Shown piece after piece: positions 19,148-28,543 of a stretch of 60,942 bases of DNA. Position 1 is the stretch's first letter. Every line of letters begins with the position of its first letter. Made by a program: the position numbers and the translations under genes. Under the pieces are notes generated by a model. It did not search any database. It saw only the letters and a program-made list of their open reading frames with translations, and had not been told where the DNA came from. Source of the stretch: Candidatus Methylobacter favarea (GTDB lineage Bacteria > Pseudomonadota > Gammaproteobacteria > Methylococcales > Methylomonadaceae); the NCBI RefSeq assembly GCF_902806695.1, contig NZ_CADCXN010000043.1, positions 1 through 60,942 of the forward strand, read 5' to 3'.

Positions 19148-22100
19148 ATGCACCGGAAGACAAGATCTTACTCTTTTTTTATTTTCCTGATAATGTCTCA
19201 CTATCTTGAAGCGTCGCCGCTCTGTACTCAACCGGTAGCAAGAGTGGTGTCAGTTCAGGGCAAAGTTGACAGGCAAGCTTCAGGAAATTCCGAATGGCAG
19301 ATTGTACAAACAGACGATACATTTTGTCCCGGCGATAAAATTCGTACGGAAAAGCGCAGTCGCGCCATATTGAGATTAAGCAATGAATCCCTTGTGACGC
19401 TGGATCAGAGCACAACGCTCCTTTTTTCAGAACCCGAGGAAAACACCTCCACCTGGCTGTTAAACCTGATTGACGGCTCGACCTTTTTCAGAAGCCGCCA
19501 GCCTCAGCGGCTGAAAATCCAGACCCCGTTCATCAATGCAGTGCATGAAGGAACAGAATTTCTGGTAACTGTTGACGATCAACAAACCAAAATTTCTGTA
19601 TTTGACGGCCAGATTATGGCAGAAAATGAGGCAGGCCGGATTCAGATAAAAAAAGGCTTTTCAGGTATTGCTAAAAAAAACCAGCCGCCCCGCTTGCAGG
19701 CCCTGACGATAATTCCAGAAGATGCCGTGCAATGGACATTGTACTATCCGCCAATTATTGATTATCAGCACCTGACATCATCGATTTCCACTCCCTATCT
19801 GAAATCAGCATTAGCTGTATATCAGCAGGGCGACGTTTATCAGGCCTTGGCAATATTGGATGAAGTTCCTGCTTCCTACCAGGATTCGGAGTATTTAACA
19901 CTGAAAGCGTCTTTGCTGCTTGCGGTAGGCCGTGTTGATGAAGCACTCAATAGCATTAATCAGGCACAGCGGAGTCAACATGGCCACAGCACTGTAATGG
20001 CATTGCAATCGGTTATTGCAGTAGCCAAAAATCACCCCCATTCAGCCTTGGAACTTGCACTGAAAGCCGTAGCACTTAACCCGAAATCATCGGTCGCAAA
20101 AATTGCCTTATCTTATGCATATCAGTCCTTGTTCAAAATTGAAGAGGCCTTGATAGCCACTGAACAGGCGACTCAATTGGCGCCTGATAATGCGCTAGCC
20201 TGGGCCAGGCTGTCAGAGTTGCAACTTTCGCTGGGCGATCATGACGGCGCTCTTGTTTCCGCTCAAAAAGCCCAAAGTCTTAACCCGAAATTGGCCAGAA
20301 CACAGATCATTCTCGGCTTTGCCGATCTTGCCCAGGTTGATATTGACGCTGCAAAACGAGCCTTTGAACAAGCTATAGCTTACGATTCCTCTGATCCTCT
20401 GGCCAGGCTGGGTCTGGGTCTGGCAAAAATCAGGAAAGGAGCGCTTGAAGAAGGAACAAGAGATATTGAAACAGCCGTGAGTCTTGATCCCGACAATGCC
20501 GTTGCCCGCAGCTATCTGGGCAAAGCCTATTATGAATTAAGAAACAGGGACTACGCCGACACTGAACTTAACCTGTCCAAGGAAATGGATTCCAAGGACC
20601 CGACGCCCTGGTTTTACGACGCCATACTGAAACAAACCACCAATCGCCCGGTTGAAGCCTTGCACGATATGCAAAAGGCGATTGAGTTGAATGATAATCG
20701 GGGGGTCTATCGATCCAAACTGCTGCTGGATGAAGATTTAGCTGCAAGAAGCGCCGCACAAGGTCGGATATACAATGATTTGGGATTCCAAAGACTAGGT
20801 TTACTTGAAGGTTGGAATTCTGTTAATACTGACCCAGCGAATTATTCTGCGCATCGACTGTTAGCGGATAACTATGCTTCTCAGCCTCGACATGAAATCG
20901 CCAGAGTTAGTGAACTTCTACAGTCACAATTACTACAGCCAATAAATATCACCCCAATTCAACCGCAATTATCACAAAGCAACATATTAGTTGTGGATGG
21001 ATTAGGCCCTTCAGCTTTATCTTTTAATGAATTTAACCCATTATTTGCGCGCAACCGTTTTGCACTGCAAACTTCAGGCATTTTTGGGAGTAACAATACC
21101 TGGGGTGAAGATGTAGTCCATTCTGGGCTATGGAATAAAGCTTCTTACAGTCTGGGACAGTTTCACTATGAAACGGACGGATTTAAAAAAAATAATTTTC
21201 TAAATCAGGATATTTATAATGCTTTTGTTCAGGGTGAAGTTACCAACTTTCTCAATTTGCAAGCAGAATATAGGCATGAAGAAAGAAAGAACGGGGATTT
21301 AAGTGTTAATTTTGACCCAAATGATTTTTCATCATCGTTTAAGGAAAATAGAAAAATTGATACCTATAGAATAGGGGGGCGTTATATTTTTTCACCTAAA
21401 TCCTCTTTTATAGGATCACTCATTTACCAAGACGTTGATATTGTTCAAAAACAAGTTGAGGAACGATCGTTTTTTAATCGTATAACAAATAAAAATCAAA
21501 TAGTTACTTTTATTAATGGTTCTCAAATTAAGCGTAGAGGATTCATCTCTGAACTACAGCATCAATATATTGACAATAAATATAGTTTAATTAGCGGATT
21601 TGGTCATATTGATCAAACAGTTGATCAAATTGACTTTGCTCTTATACCGGGAGGCCGTGACATTCCAAGTAAACCTGATATTACTAGAATCAATTTTTAT
21701 AGCTATTTGAAACTTAATAACATTGACAAGGTTGCAGCCACACTTGGTGTTAGTTACGATACTCTAGAAATAAATAATTTGCTAAAACGCAGTCCTGTTA
21801 ACCCAAAATTTGGTCTAGTCTGGAACCCTATTTCATCAACCACTTTTCGTGCGGCATTTTTTCGAGGAATGAATATTACCCGCACCTCAAATCAAACGAT
21901 TGAGCCAACACAAATTGCTGGGTTTAATCAATTATTTGACGACCCTAATGGCACAGTAGCTTGGAGGTATGGTGCGGCAATAGATCACAAATTTTCAAAA
22001 AATATTTCTGCAGGTTTTGAATATTCAGAACGAAAGCTTGATGTTCCTATTGGCAGGTCTTCAGCTAACTGGAATGAACAACTTAGCAGGGCTTATCTAT

Positions 22101-22522
22101 ATTTAACACCATATAGCCTCGTTTCACTCAGTGTTGAATATTTTTATGAGCAGTTTAATCGACAAGAGAACCCCGCCGATACAGGTATAATTAATGTGAA
22201 AACTCACAGGGTTCCAGTAACAATTAATATATTTCACCCATCTGGATTATCATTAATGCTAAAAACTTCCTATGTTAATCAATCTGGAGTTTTCGAAAAA
22301 GGAAATGCCCCTCTATTAGGAAGCTCTGATTTTTATATTGTTGATCTTGATGTTAATTATAGATTACCTTCGCGCTATGGAATGATAAGTTTTGGCCTAA
22401 AAAATTTATTTGATAATCGGTTTCAATACCAAAGCAATAATTCTTTTCTAGGTAGTAATTCGAATGAAACACTTTTTGCTCTAGATAGGACATTGTTTAC
22501 TCGAATAAAACTAGCATTTTAA
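19148..22522 (+). CDS. FecR-TPR-outer membrane beta-barrel fusion protein
   Basis: Very large (1124 aa) exported protein. A signal peptide (residues about 1-22, SFFIFLIMSHYLEA) is followed by a FecR domain at about 30-190 (RVVSVQGKVDRQ; GDKIRTEKRSRAILRLSNES; FINAVHEGTEFLVTV). TPR repeats run from about 220 to 510 (ALNPKSSVAKIALSYAYQSL; DNALAWARLSELQLSLGDHD). From about 610 the chain resembles a TonB-dependent receptor barrel and ends FGLKNLFDNRFQYQ to a C-terminal Phe, the usual Bam signal. The DNA turns clearly AT-rich near 20,780, at the barrel boundary. It probably anchors a periplasmic sensor arm to the outer membrane and works with the upstream CHASE2 cyclase; this is inference. Confidence 0.8.
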   Translation: MHRKTRSYSFFIFLIMSHYLEASPLCTQPVARVVSVQGKVDRQASGNSEWQIVQTDDTFCPGDKIRTEKRSRAILRLSNESLVTLDQSTTLLFSEPEENTSTWLLNLIDGSTFFRSRQPQRLKIQTPFINAVHEGTEFLVTVDDQQTKISVFDGQIMAENEAGRIQIKKGFSGIAKKNQPPRLQALTIIPEDAVQWTLYYPPIIDYQHLTSSISTPYLKSALAVYQQGDVYQALAILDEVPASYQDSEYLTLKASLLLAVGRVDEALNSINQAQRSQHGHSTVMALQSVIAVAKNHPHSALELALKAVALNPKSSVAKIALSYAYQSLFKIEEALIATEQATQLAPDNALAWARLSELQLSLGDHDGALVSAQKAQSLNPKLARTQIILGFADLAQVDIDAAKRAFEQAIAYDSSDPLARLGLGLAKIRKGALEEGTRDIETAVSLDPDNAVARSYLGKAYYELRNRDYADTELNLSKEMDSKDPTPWFYDAILKQTTNRPVEALHDMQKAIELNDNRGVYRSKLLLDEDLAARSAAQGRIYNDLGFQRLGLLEGWNSVNTDPANYSAHRLLADNYASQPRHEIARVSELLQSQLLQPINITPIQPQLSQSNILVVDGLGPSALSFNEFNPLFARNRFALQTSGIFGSNNTWGEDVVHSGLWNKASYSLGQFHYETDGFKKNNFLNQDIYNAFVQGEVTNFLNLQAEYRHEERKNGDLSVNFDPNDFSSSFKENRKIDTYRIGGRYIFSPKSSFIGSLIYQDVDIVQKQVEERSFFNRITNKNQIVTFINGSQIKRRGFISELQHQYIDNKYSLISGFGHIDQTVDQIDFALIPGGRDIPSKPDITRINFYSYLKLNNIDKVAATLGVSYDTLEINNLLKRSPVNPKFGLVWNPISSTTFRAAFFRGMNITRTSNQTIEPTQIAGFNQLFDDPNGTVAWRYGAAIDHKFSKNISAGFEYSERKLDVPIGRSSANWNEQLSRAYLYLTPYSLVSLSVEYFYEQFNRQENPADTGIINVKTHRVPVTINIFHPSGLSLMLKTSYVNQSGVFEKGNAPLLGSSDFYIVDLDVNYRLPSRYGMISFGLKNLFDNRFQYQSNNSFLGSNSNETLFALDRTLFTRIKLAF

Positions 22523-22571
22523 ATAGCCATGAAATTTACTTTTATCGTATATAAAAGAGAGAGGAAAGACC

Positions 22572-22970
22572 ATGAACATAAAAGAAACCCTAAGAAGTCC
22601 ACATATTTTCATAGAGCTATTACTATTTGTTATTATTATTGTGCTAGTTAATAGCAAATTAGATATAAAAGTCGACCCTAAAGGATTTGTAAAGAATATA
22701 GCATTAAATTATGCTTTAACAGGAGATGGAGCTGTTATTGTTTCAGACCCAAAAGGCAATGTTATTTTGCGCTCAGATCAAGATTCTCTAGATAAGCTTC
22801 ATAGTATTTCTATATCTAGAATAGGTAATAAGAAAAATAATACTATTACACAGGGACTTTTTGAAAGTTTAATTCCTTCTGCTTTTGCAGGAGAGAAATA
22901 TTTTCAATTTTTAACTAATGTTGACGGGCAAATTGCTTGTCGTTGGTATGATGATAATACTCCATGCTGA
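22572..22970 (+). CDS. Small membrane-anchored hypothetical protein
   Basis: 132 aa, unrecognised. One N-terminal TM segment (IFIELLLFVIIIVLVN, about 12-27) is followed by a soluble, probably periplasmic domain with GDGAVIVSDPKGNVILRS, and the end has two cysteines (IACRWYDDNTPC). GAGAGAGG precedes the ATG at good spacing. It is 49 bp after the FecR-TPR-barrel gene and shares its AT-rich composition, so the two probably travel and are expressed together. Its role is unknown; it may be an inner-membrane partner of the barrel protein. Confidence 0.65.
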   Translation: MNIKETLRSPHIFIELLLFVIIIVLVNSKLDIKVDPKGFVKNIALNYALTGDGAVIVSDPKGNVILRSDQDSLDKLHSISISRIGNKKNNTITQGLFESLIPSAFAGEKYFQFLTNVDGQIACRWYDDNTPC

Positions 22971-23010
22971 TAGCTTTTTATTGGTTTCTAATAAACGAAG
23001 CCCATACATA

Positions 23011-23056
23011 AAACCTTCGTTTAGATTTTCCGGCGAAGGTTTCTATGATTTTTTGT
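23011..23056 (+). terminator. Stem-loop terminator after the small membrane protein gene
   Basis: AAACCTTCG (23011-23019) pairs perfectly with CGAAGGTTT (23034-23042). A T-rich stretch with TTTTTT follows within 8 bp. It would end the cyclase/FecR/small-protein transcript before the Crp-type gene. Confidence 0.6.
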
Positions 23057-23141
23057 TTAAGCGTGATAAGGGAGTCTATTAATGCGGTATGAAACGCTCC
23101 TACAAAACTACTCTTTCTTACCTATACTGAATAAGCCTATA

Positions 23142-23173
23142 ATCCTTTTATACTACTTACAGTATAAAAGGAT
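23142..23173 (+). promoter_or_regulatory. 13-bp inverted repeat covering the Crp-type gene's ribosome-binding site
   Basis: ATCCTTTTATACT (23142-23154) is the exact reverse complement of AGTATAAAAGGAT (23161-23173), with a 6-nt loop. The right arm contains AAGGA, the only good Shine-Dalgarno for the ATG at 23179. In RNA the hairpin would hide the ribosome-binding site; in DNA the palindrome could be an autoregulatory operator. Confidence 0.7.
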
Positions 23174-23178
23174 CAGCT

Positions 23179-23844
23179 ATGCAGCAAGAAGTTTTCTTAA
23201 GTCTAAAAAAAATCCCTTTTCTTTCTAGGCTGCCTGATGAAGCCCTTAACGCTTTAGCGGCAAAAGCCAAATCGGTTAAATTTCCCAAACAAGCAGTCAT
23301 TATTTCGGAAGGCGATGAGAGCAGCTCGCTTTATATTATTCTCGCCGGCAAAGTGCGGGTTTTCAGTAGTGATGAAAAAAGCAAGGAAGTGACCTTGCTT
23401 ATTCAGGAAGCCGGTTCCTGTTTTGGAGAGTTGGCGTTGCTTGGCGATGAACCGAGATCGGCTTCTGTTGAAACACTGGAGAAAACGGTGTGCGGCATTA
23501 TATCCAAGGATGATTTTAAATACTGGCTTGCCAGCCACCCGGATGTGGCAATTGGGCTAATACGCGCGTTATCCGAAAAGATCAGGCAGTTGACTGAAAA
23601 AGTCAAGCAGATGGCGCTGTCCAATGTCTATGAAAGAACTATAAAAGTACTTCAGGACATGGCTACTCAAGAAGGCGATATTTTCATTATCCATAATAAA
23701 CCGACTCAGCAGGAACTCGCTAATATGGTGGGCTCATCGCGGGAGATGATCAATAAAATCATGAGAGAATTAACCAAAGGCGGCTATGTGGTCATTAAAG
23801 ACAAGACGCTTAGAATCGAAAATAAACTGCCGGCATCGTGGTAG
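23179..23844 (+). CDS. Crp/Fnr-family transcription regulator
   Basis: 221-aa regulator with an N-terminal cyclic-nucleotide-binding beta-roll (about 10-125), a dimerisation helix (about 130-155) and a winged HTH (TQQELANMVGSSREMINKIM near 176-195). The phosphate-binding cassette FGELALLGDEPRSASVET keeps the Gly-Glu and Arg-Ser that contact cAMP in Crp. There are no Fnr-type N-terminal cysteines. It probably responds to cAMP or cGMP, which fits the CHASE2 cyclase 4 kb upstream. Translation is possibly controlled by the hairpin at its start. It is convergent with galE, with only 3 bp between the stops. Confidence 0.88.
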   Translation: MQQEVFLSLKKIPFLSRLPDEALNALAAKAKSVKFPKQAVIISEGDESSSLYIILAGKVRVFSSDEKSKEVTLLIQEAGSCFGELALLGDEPRSASVETLEKTVCGIISKDDFKYWLASHPDVAIGLIRALSEKIRQLTEKVKQMALSNVYERTIKVLQDMATQEGDIFIIHNKPTQQELANMVGSSREMINKIMRELTKGGYVVIKDKTLRIENKLPASW

Positions 23845-23847
23845 CTT

Positions 23848-24897
23848 TTAAGCATAGCCCTGAGGGTTTTTACACTGCCAGTTCCAGCTATCCGCAATCA
23901 TATCATCCAGCTTCTTTTCAACTTTCCAATTAAGTTCTTTTAAAGCTAATTCAGGATTGGCAAAACATTCGGCAAGATCCCCTGCTCTTCTGGGGACAAT
24001 TTTATAATTCACTTTCCGGCCGGTTACTCTTTTAAAAGCTTCTATAATTTCCAGAACGCTATAGCCTCGGCCTGCGCCCAGGTTATAAGCTCTGCATCCG
24101 CCGGATGCGAATTTTTCGCTTTCCAGCGCTTCTATGGCTTTGAGATGGCCTTTAACGAGATCAACTACATGAATATAATCCCTGATGCCCGTACCATCCC
24201 GTGTCGGGTAATCATTTCCGAACACCGGTAATTGGGCTAATTTACCGATGGCAACCTGCAAAACGTAAGGCATCAGGTTATTGGGAATACCGTTTGGGTC
24301 TTCGCCAATCAAGCCGCTTTCATGGGCTCCTATGGGGTTAAAATAACGCAGCAGGGCAATTTTCCAGGGTAATTTAGCCCGTATGATTTTATCGGCCGCC
24401 GACAAATCCCTTAAAATATCTTCAATCATGGCTTTTGAGCGGCCATAAGGATTAATGGGGCCCAAAGGGGAATTTTCGGAGTACTGAACGGAAGCAGACT
24501 CACCGTATACAGTAGCGGAAGAACTGAAAACCAATTGCCTTACCTTGGCCTCAGCCATTACCTCAGCCAGCACCATGGTTCCGTAAACATTGTTATGATA
24601 ATAATTCAGCGGCTGTTCACAGGACTCGCCTACGGCTTTCAAGCCGGCAAAGTGCATCACCGTTCTTATCGGCTCTTTCGAAAAAATCTCCGCAAGCGAT
24701 TTTCTATCACGTATATCAGCTTGATAAAAAGACAAAGGCTTGCCAGTGATTTTCTCTACCCTGGCCAGGGATTCGGATTTGCTGTTGGATAAATTATCCA
24801 CCACTACCACCGGATAACCGGATTGCAGCAGCTCCACGCACGCATGACTGCCAATATAACCGGCGCCGCCGGTTACCAAAACTGTATGTTTAACCAT
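23848..24897 (-). CDS. galE: UDP-glucose 4-epimerase GalE
   Basis: 349-aa extended short-chain dehydrogenase that interconverts UDP-glucose and UDP-galactose, feeding surface polysaccharide synthesis. The NAD-binding TGGAGYIGSH is at about 8-17, the catalytic Ser region is SSSATVYG, and the catalytic Tyr-Lys pair is YGRSKAMIE. The C-terminus has AYNLGAGRGYSVLEII and RRAGDLAECFANPELA, typical of GalE. The length is normal. It starts 11 bp after the corC stop and so appears to be the last gene of the miaB operon, where many gammaproteobacteria have lnt. Confidence 0.93.
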   Translation of the reverse strand: MVKHTVLVTGGAGYIGSHACVELLQSGYPVVVVDNLSNSKSESLARVEKITGKPLSFYQADIRDRKSLAEIFSKEPIRTVMHFAGLKAVGESCEQPLNYYHNNVYGTMVLAEVMAEAKVRQLVFSSSATVYGESASVQYSENSPLGPINPYGRSKAMIEDILRDLSAADKIIRAKLPWKIALLRYFNPIGAHESGLIGEDPNGIPNNLMPYVLQVAIGKLAQLPVFGNDYPTRDGTGIRDYIHVVDLVKGHLKAIEALESEKFASGGCRAYNLGAGRGYSVLEIIEAFKRVTGRKVNYKIVPRRAGDLAECFANPELALKELNWKVEKKLDDMIADSWNWQCKNPQGYA

Positions 24898-24908
24898 GCC
24901 GCCTGCCT

Positions 24909-25751
24909 TTATTCAAGTATTTTTAATTTTATCAGATGAACGCGCCGGGTATCGGCTCGAATCACTTCAAAGCGCATTCCGTCTATCATTAAGCTGTCGC
25001 CTTTTTTTGGCATATGGCCTAGCTGGCTAACAATAAAACCGCCAACCGTATCATATTCATCCGTGGCAAAATGGGTGGAAAAGTAATCGTCAAATTCTTC
25101 GATAGGCGCCAGCGCCTTTATCATATATTCATGTTCATTGCGCTGGGAAATATAGCCCTCGTCTTCCTGATCGTCATGTTCATCCTCGATTTCACCGACA
25201 ATCTGCTCTAACACATCCTCAATGGTGACCAGGCCGGCGGCCTGACCATATTCATCAACGACAATAGCCATATGGTTGCCGTTCGTGCGCAACTCTTTCA
25301 ATAACACATTCAGCCTCTTGCTTTCAGGGACAATACTTGCAGGCCGCATTACTTCCTGGACTTTAAGAGTTTTGTTGACCAGGGCATGCGCTAATAAATC
25401 CTTGGCCAATAGGATACCGACCACTTTACTGCGGTCATCTTCAATGACCGGATAACGCGAGTGGCCAAATTCTGTAACCAGCGGAAATATCGTTTCCAGT
25501 TCAGCTTCTTTGGGCACTACGACCATTTGAACACGAGGTATCATAATATCCCTAACCCGCATTTGCGATACCTGCAAAACGCCTTCTATCATGGACAAGG
25601 CGTCGGTGTCCAACAATCGTTTTTCGCGAGCTTCTCTTAGTATTTCAAGTAAATCCTCCAGATCTTGCGGCTCCCCGGTCAGTAAATGGCTGATTTTATC
25701 AACCCAGCTTTTCTGCGGGGAGTTTCTACTTGGGGGGTACTCATCACTCAT
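24909..25751 (-). CDS. corC: CorC/YbeX CBS-domain protein
   Basis: 280-aa cytoplasmic protein of the CorC (YbeX) family, linked to Mg/Co efflux and to ribosome maintenance. Two CBS domains lie at about 70-190 (RDIMIPRVQMVVV and NHMAIVVDEYGQAAGLVTIEDVLEQIVGEI in segments), followed by a CorC/HlyC domain at about 205-280 (DTVGGFIVSQLGHMPKKGD). Its start overlaps the ybeY stop by 8 bp, indicating translational coupling in miaB-ybeZ-ybeY-corC. Confidence 0.92.
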   Translation of the reverse strand: MSDEYPPSRNSPQKSWVDKISHLLTGEPQDLEDLLEILREAREKRLLDTDALSMIEGVLQVSQMRVRDIMIPRVQMVVVPKEAELETIFPLVTEFGHSRYPVIEDDRSKVVGILLAKDLLAHALVNKTLKVQEVMRPASIVPESKRLNVLLKELRTNGNHMAIVVDEYGQAAGLVTIEDVLEQIVGEIEDEHDDQEDEGYISQRNEHEYMIKALAPIEEFDDYFSTHFATDEYDTVGGFIVSQLGHMPKKGDSLMIDGMRFEVIRADTRRVHLIKLKILE

Positions 25752-26208
25752 GTGTTTTTACCTCTGCATAAGGATTGCTTATCTTCAACTTCTTCAAAAT
25801 TGCTATCTCCTTGTTTTCCATTTGCTCGGCTTCGTTTTCATCGATGTGATCATAACCCAGCAAATGCAATACGCCATGCACAATCATATGGGCCCAATGA
25901 TGCGCCAATAGTTTCTGTTGTTCCAAGGCTTCTTTTTTTACTAGCGGAGCGCATATTACCAGATCACCGAGTAAATCCAGCTCGATGCCATTCGGCACTT
26001 CAACGGGAAAGCTTAGAATATTTGTCGGGCCCTGTTTGTGGCGATATTGCTGATTAAGCCGGGCGCTTTCCTGTTCATTGACGATGCGAATGACGCAACT
26101 GTGGGTCTTCCTGGAACCCGCCAGCACCGCATCAACCCAGCGTTGAATTTGACGCCGGCCGGGTTGATCCTCTGATTTATAAATGGTCTGAATGGCTATC
26201 TGATTCAT
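25744..26208 (-). CDS. ybeY: Endoribonuclease YbeY (16S rRNA maturation)
   Basis: Zinc-dependent endoribonuclease involved in 16S rRNA 3'-end maturation and 70S quality control. The metal site HMIVHGVLHLLGYDH is at about 115-129. I use ATG 26208 (MNQIAIQTIYKS), which gives 154 aa and the normal N-terminus; an upstream in-frame ATG at 26241 adds 11 basic residues. Either start overlaps the end of ybeZ. It lies in the conserved miaB-ybeZ-ybeY-corC order. Confidence 0.92.
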   Translation of the reverse strand: MNQIAIQTIYKSEDQPGRRQIQRWVDAVLAGSRKTHSCVIRIVNEQESARLNQQYRHKQGPTNILSFPVEVPNGIELDLLGDLVICAPLVKKEALEQQKLLAHHWAHMIVHGVLHLLGYDHIDENEAEQMENKEIAILKKLKISNPYAEVKTHE

Positions 26209-27178
26209 GTGCTGAATTGGTTTTTTTCTCATACGCTTCATATGCAGAAACTATGCGTTGAACCAATGGATGCCTCACTACATCCCGTGCATTAAAGAAA
26301 GTAAAACTGATGCCTTCAATATCTTTTAAGACCTCAAGCACATGCCGTAAGCCGGACATTTTTTCTGACGGCAAATCGACTTGGGTAATATCGCCCGTTA
26401 CGATTGCCGTAGATCCAAAACCCACACGGGTAAGGAACATTTTAATCTGCTCCATCGTGGTATTTTGTGCTTCATCGAGAATAATAAAAGCGTCATTAAG
26501 CGTTCGGCCGCGCATAAAAGCCAGCGGCGCAACCTCTATAACGCCCCGATCTATCATCTTTTCAACTCGCTCGAAGCCGAGCATTTCATACAAGGCGTCA
26601 TACAAAGGCCGCAAATAAGGATCGACCTTCTGCGCCATGTCGCCTGGCAGAAAGCCGAGTTTTTCCCCGGCTTCTACCGCCGGACGCACCAGAATGATTT
26701 TCCTGACTTTTTCGTTTTGCAGCGCTTCAATTGCGCAGGCCACGGCCAGATAGGTTTTACCGGTGCCGGCAGGGCCCACCCCAAAATTGATATCATGAGA
26801 TACAATTTTTCTCAGATACTCTTGCTGGTTATGGCCCCGGCCCTTTATAAGTCCGCGTTTTGTTTTAATACTAATGTTTTGCTGGTCGGTCGATTCCGGA
26901 GCCTCTAAAATTTCATCTATAGAAGAATCTTGCATGGCTAAATGAATAAGTTCTGAAGTAAGCAGTTCATTTTCCGTACTTTCAAATAATTTTTTCATAA
27001 CGGCACAGGCGGCTTTCACTGATCCATCCAGACCGGTCACTTTAAACTGGTTGCCACGATTGGCAATTTCAACCTTAAGGCGCGCTTCTATTTGGCGTAG
27101 ATGGATATTGGTTTGACCACAAAAATTGGATAATCTGCCGTTATCGGCGGGAAGCAGGAAAATTTCGTGGGAAATCAT
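26177..27178 (-). CDS. ybeZ: PhoH-like ATPase YbeZ
   Basis: 333-aa PhoH-family ATPase, partner of YbeY in RNA metabolism. The N-terminal KH-like region (QIEARLKVEIANRGNQFKV) is followed by the ATPase core with Walker A GPAGTGKTYLA near 137 and Walker B FIILDEAQNTT near 233. The motif TGDITQVDLP is also conserved. It begins 13 bp after miaB and overlaps ybeY. Confidence 0.93.
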   Translation of the reverse strand: MISHEIFLLPADNGRLSNFCGQTNIHLRQIEARLKVEIANRGNQFKVTGLDGSVKAACAVMKKLFESTENELLTSELIHLAMQDSSIDEILEAPESTDQQNISIKTKRGLIKGRGHNQQEYLRKIVSHDINFGVGPAGTGKTYLAVACAIEALQNEKVRKIILVRPAVEAGEKLGFLPGDMAQKVDPYLRPLYDALYEMLGFERVEKMIDRGVIEVAPLAFMRGRTLNDAFIILDEAQNTTMEQIKMFLTRVGFGSTAIVTGDITQVDLPSEKMSGLRHVLEVLKDIEGISFTFFNARDVVRHPLVQRIVSAYEAYEKKTNSAHESDSHSDHL

Positions 27179-27190
27179 GAAAAGAAAAAA

Positions 27191-28543
27191 TCAATAATTG
27201 ATAATTTTTTTAATGGAAGCATCAACGATACGACCTCTTAAAGAGTTAGGCAAAGCTTCGGTAATTAATACCTCGACAAACTGTCCAGCCAGGCGGGGAT
27301 GGGCGGTAAAATTTACCACCCGGTTATTTTCGGTTCTACCCTGCATTTGTAAAGGATTTTTCCTGGATTGCCCTTCCACTAAAATCGTTTGCACCGTATT
27401 AATCATACTGGTTGAAATGGCTGCCGTCATTGCATTGATGCGCTTCTGAAAGCGTTCCAGACGCTGCTTTTTGACCTCGGCAGGTACATCATCGGGCAAA
27501 GCCGCGGCGGGCGTGCCGGGCCGTTGACTGTAAATAAAACTGTATGACAAATCAAAACCGACTTCTTCAATAAAAGCCATGGTTTCTTCAAATTCTTTGT
27601 CGGTTTCACCGGGAAAGCCGATAATAAAATCCGATGACAAATAAATATGAGGGCGCACCGCACGCAGTTTGCGTATGATTTCAATATAATCAGCCCGAAC
27701 GTAGCCGCGCTTCATCAGTTTTAAAATATGATCGCTGCCGCTTTGCACTGGCAAGTGCAGATGGTTGACCAGCTGCGGAATTTCGGCAAAGGCCTCAATC
27801 AGGCTATCAGTAAATTCAACCGGATGCGAGGTAGTAAAACGAATGCGGTCTATGCCCTCTACTGCTGCCACATAATGCAGCAATAACGCGAAATCGGCGA
27901 TATCGCCATCCTCCATTTCACCCCGGTAGGCATTAACATTTTGCCCTAATAAATTGATTTCCCGGACGCCCTGTCTGGCCAATGCCCTAATTTCAGCAAT
28001 CACATCGTTCAATGGCCGGCTGATTTCCTCGCCCCGCGTGTAAGGCACCACGCAAAACGTGCAGTATTTACTGCAGCCTTCCATCACCGAGACAAAGGCT
28101 TTCGGGCCTTCTGCTCTGGGTTCAGGTAACGCGTCAAATTTTTCTATTTCGGGAAATGAAATATCAACGACGGATTTGTGTTGATTGCGCACCTGATCCA
28201 GCAGTTGCGGCAGGCGATGGATGGTTTGCGGGCCAAAGACTATATCTACAAAAGGCGCTCTTTTTTGCAGAGCCGCTCCTTCCTGGCTGGCGACGCAGCC
28301 GCCTACGCCAATAATCACTTCCGGGCGCTTGTCTTTAATCATGCGCCATTTACCCAGCGCTGAAAAAACTTTTTCCTGGGCTTTTTCACGTATCGAACAG
28401 GTATTCAGCAATAATACATCGGCCTGTTTAGGATCATCACACATTTCAAAACCATGTGAAGCATGAAGTACATCCCGCATTTTATCGGAATCATACTCAT
28501 TCATCTGACAGCCGCTGGTTTGAATGTACAGTTTTTGCGTCAT
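27191..28543 (-). CDS. miaB: tRNA-2-methylthio-N6-isopentenyladenosine synthase MiaB
   Basis: 450-aa radical-SAM methylthiotransferase that adds the 2-methylthio group to i6A37 of tRNAs reading UNN codons. The auxiliary 4Fe-4S cysteines are C12 (TSGCQMN), C49 (NTCSIRE) and C83 (GGCVAS). The radical-SAM cluster is C157-x3-C161-x2-C164 (CSKYCTFC). A C-terminal TRAM domain begins near 375. The length is normal. It is the first gene of the operon. Confidence 0.96.
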   Translation of the reverse strand: MTQKLYIQTSGCQMNEYDSDKMRDVLHASHGFEMCDDPKQADVLLLNTCSIREKAQEKVFSALGKWRMIKDKRPEVIIGVGGCVASQEGAALQKRAPFVDIVFGPQTIHRLPQLLDQVRNQHKSVVDISFPEIEKFDALPEPRAEGPKAFVSVMEGCSKYCTFCVVPYTRGEEISRPLNDVIAEIRALARQGVREINLLGQNVNAYRGEMEDGDIADFALLLHYVAAVEGIDRIRFTTSHPVEFTDSLIEAFAEIPQLVNHLHLPVQSGSDHILKLMKRGYVRADYIEIIRKLRAVRPHIYLSSDFIIGFPGETDKEFEETMAFIEEVGFDLSYSFIYSQRPGTPAAALPDDVPAEVKKQRLERFQKRINAMTAAISTSMINTVQTILVEGQSRKNPLQMQGRTENNRVVNFTAHPRLAGQFVEVLITEALPNSLRGRIVDASIKKIINY

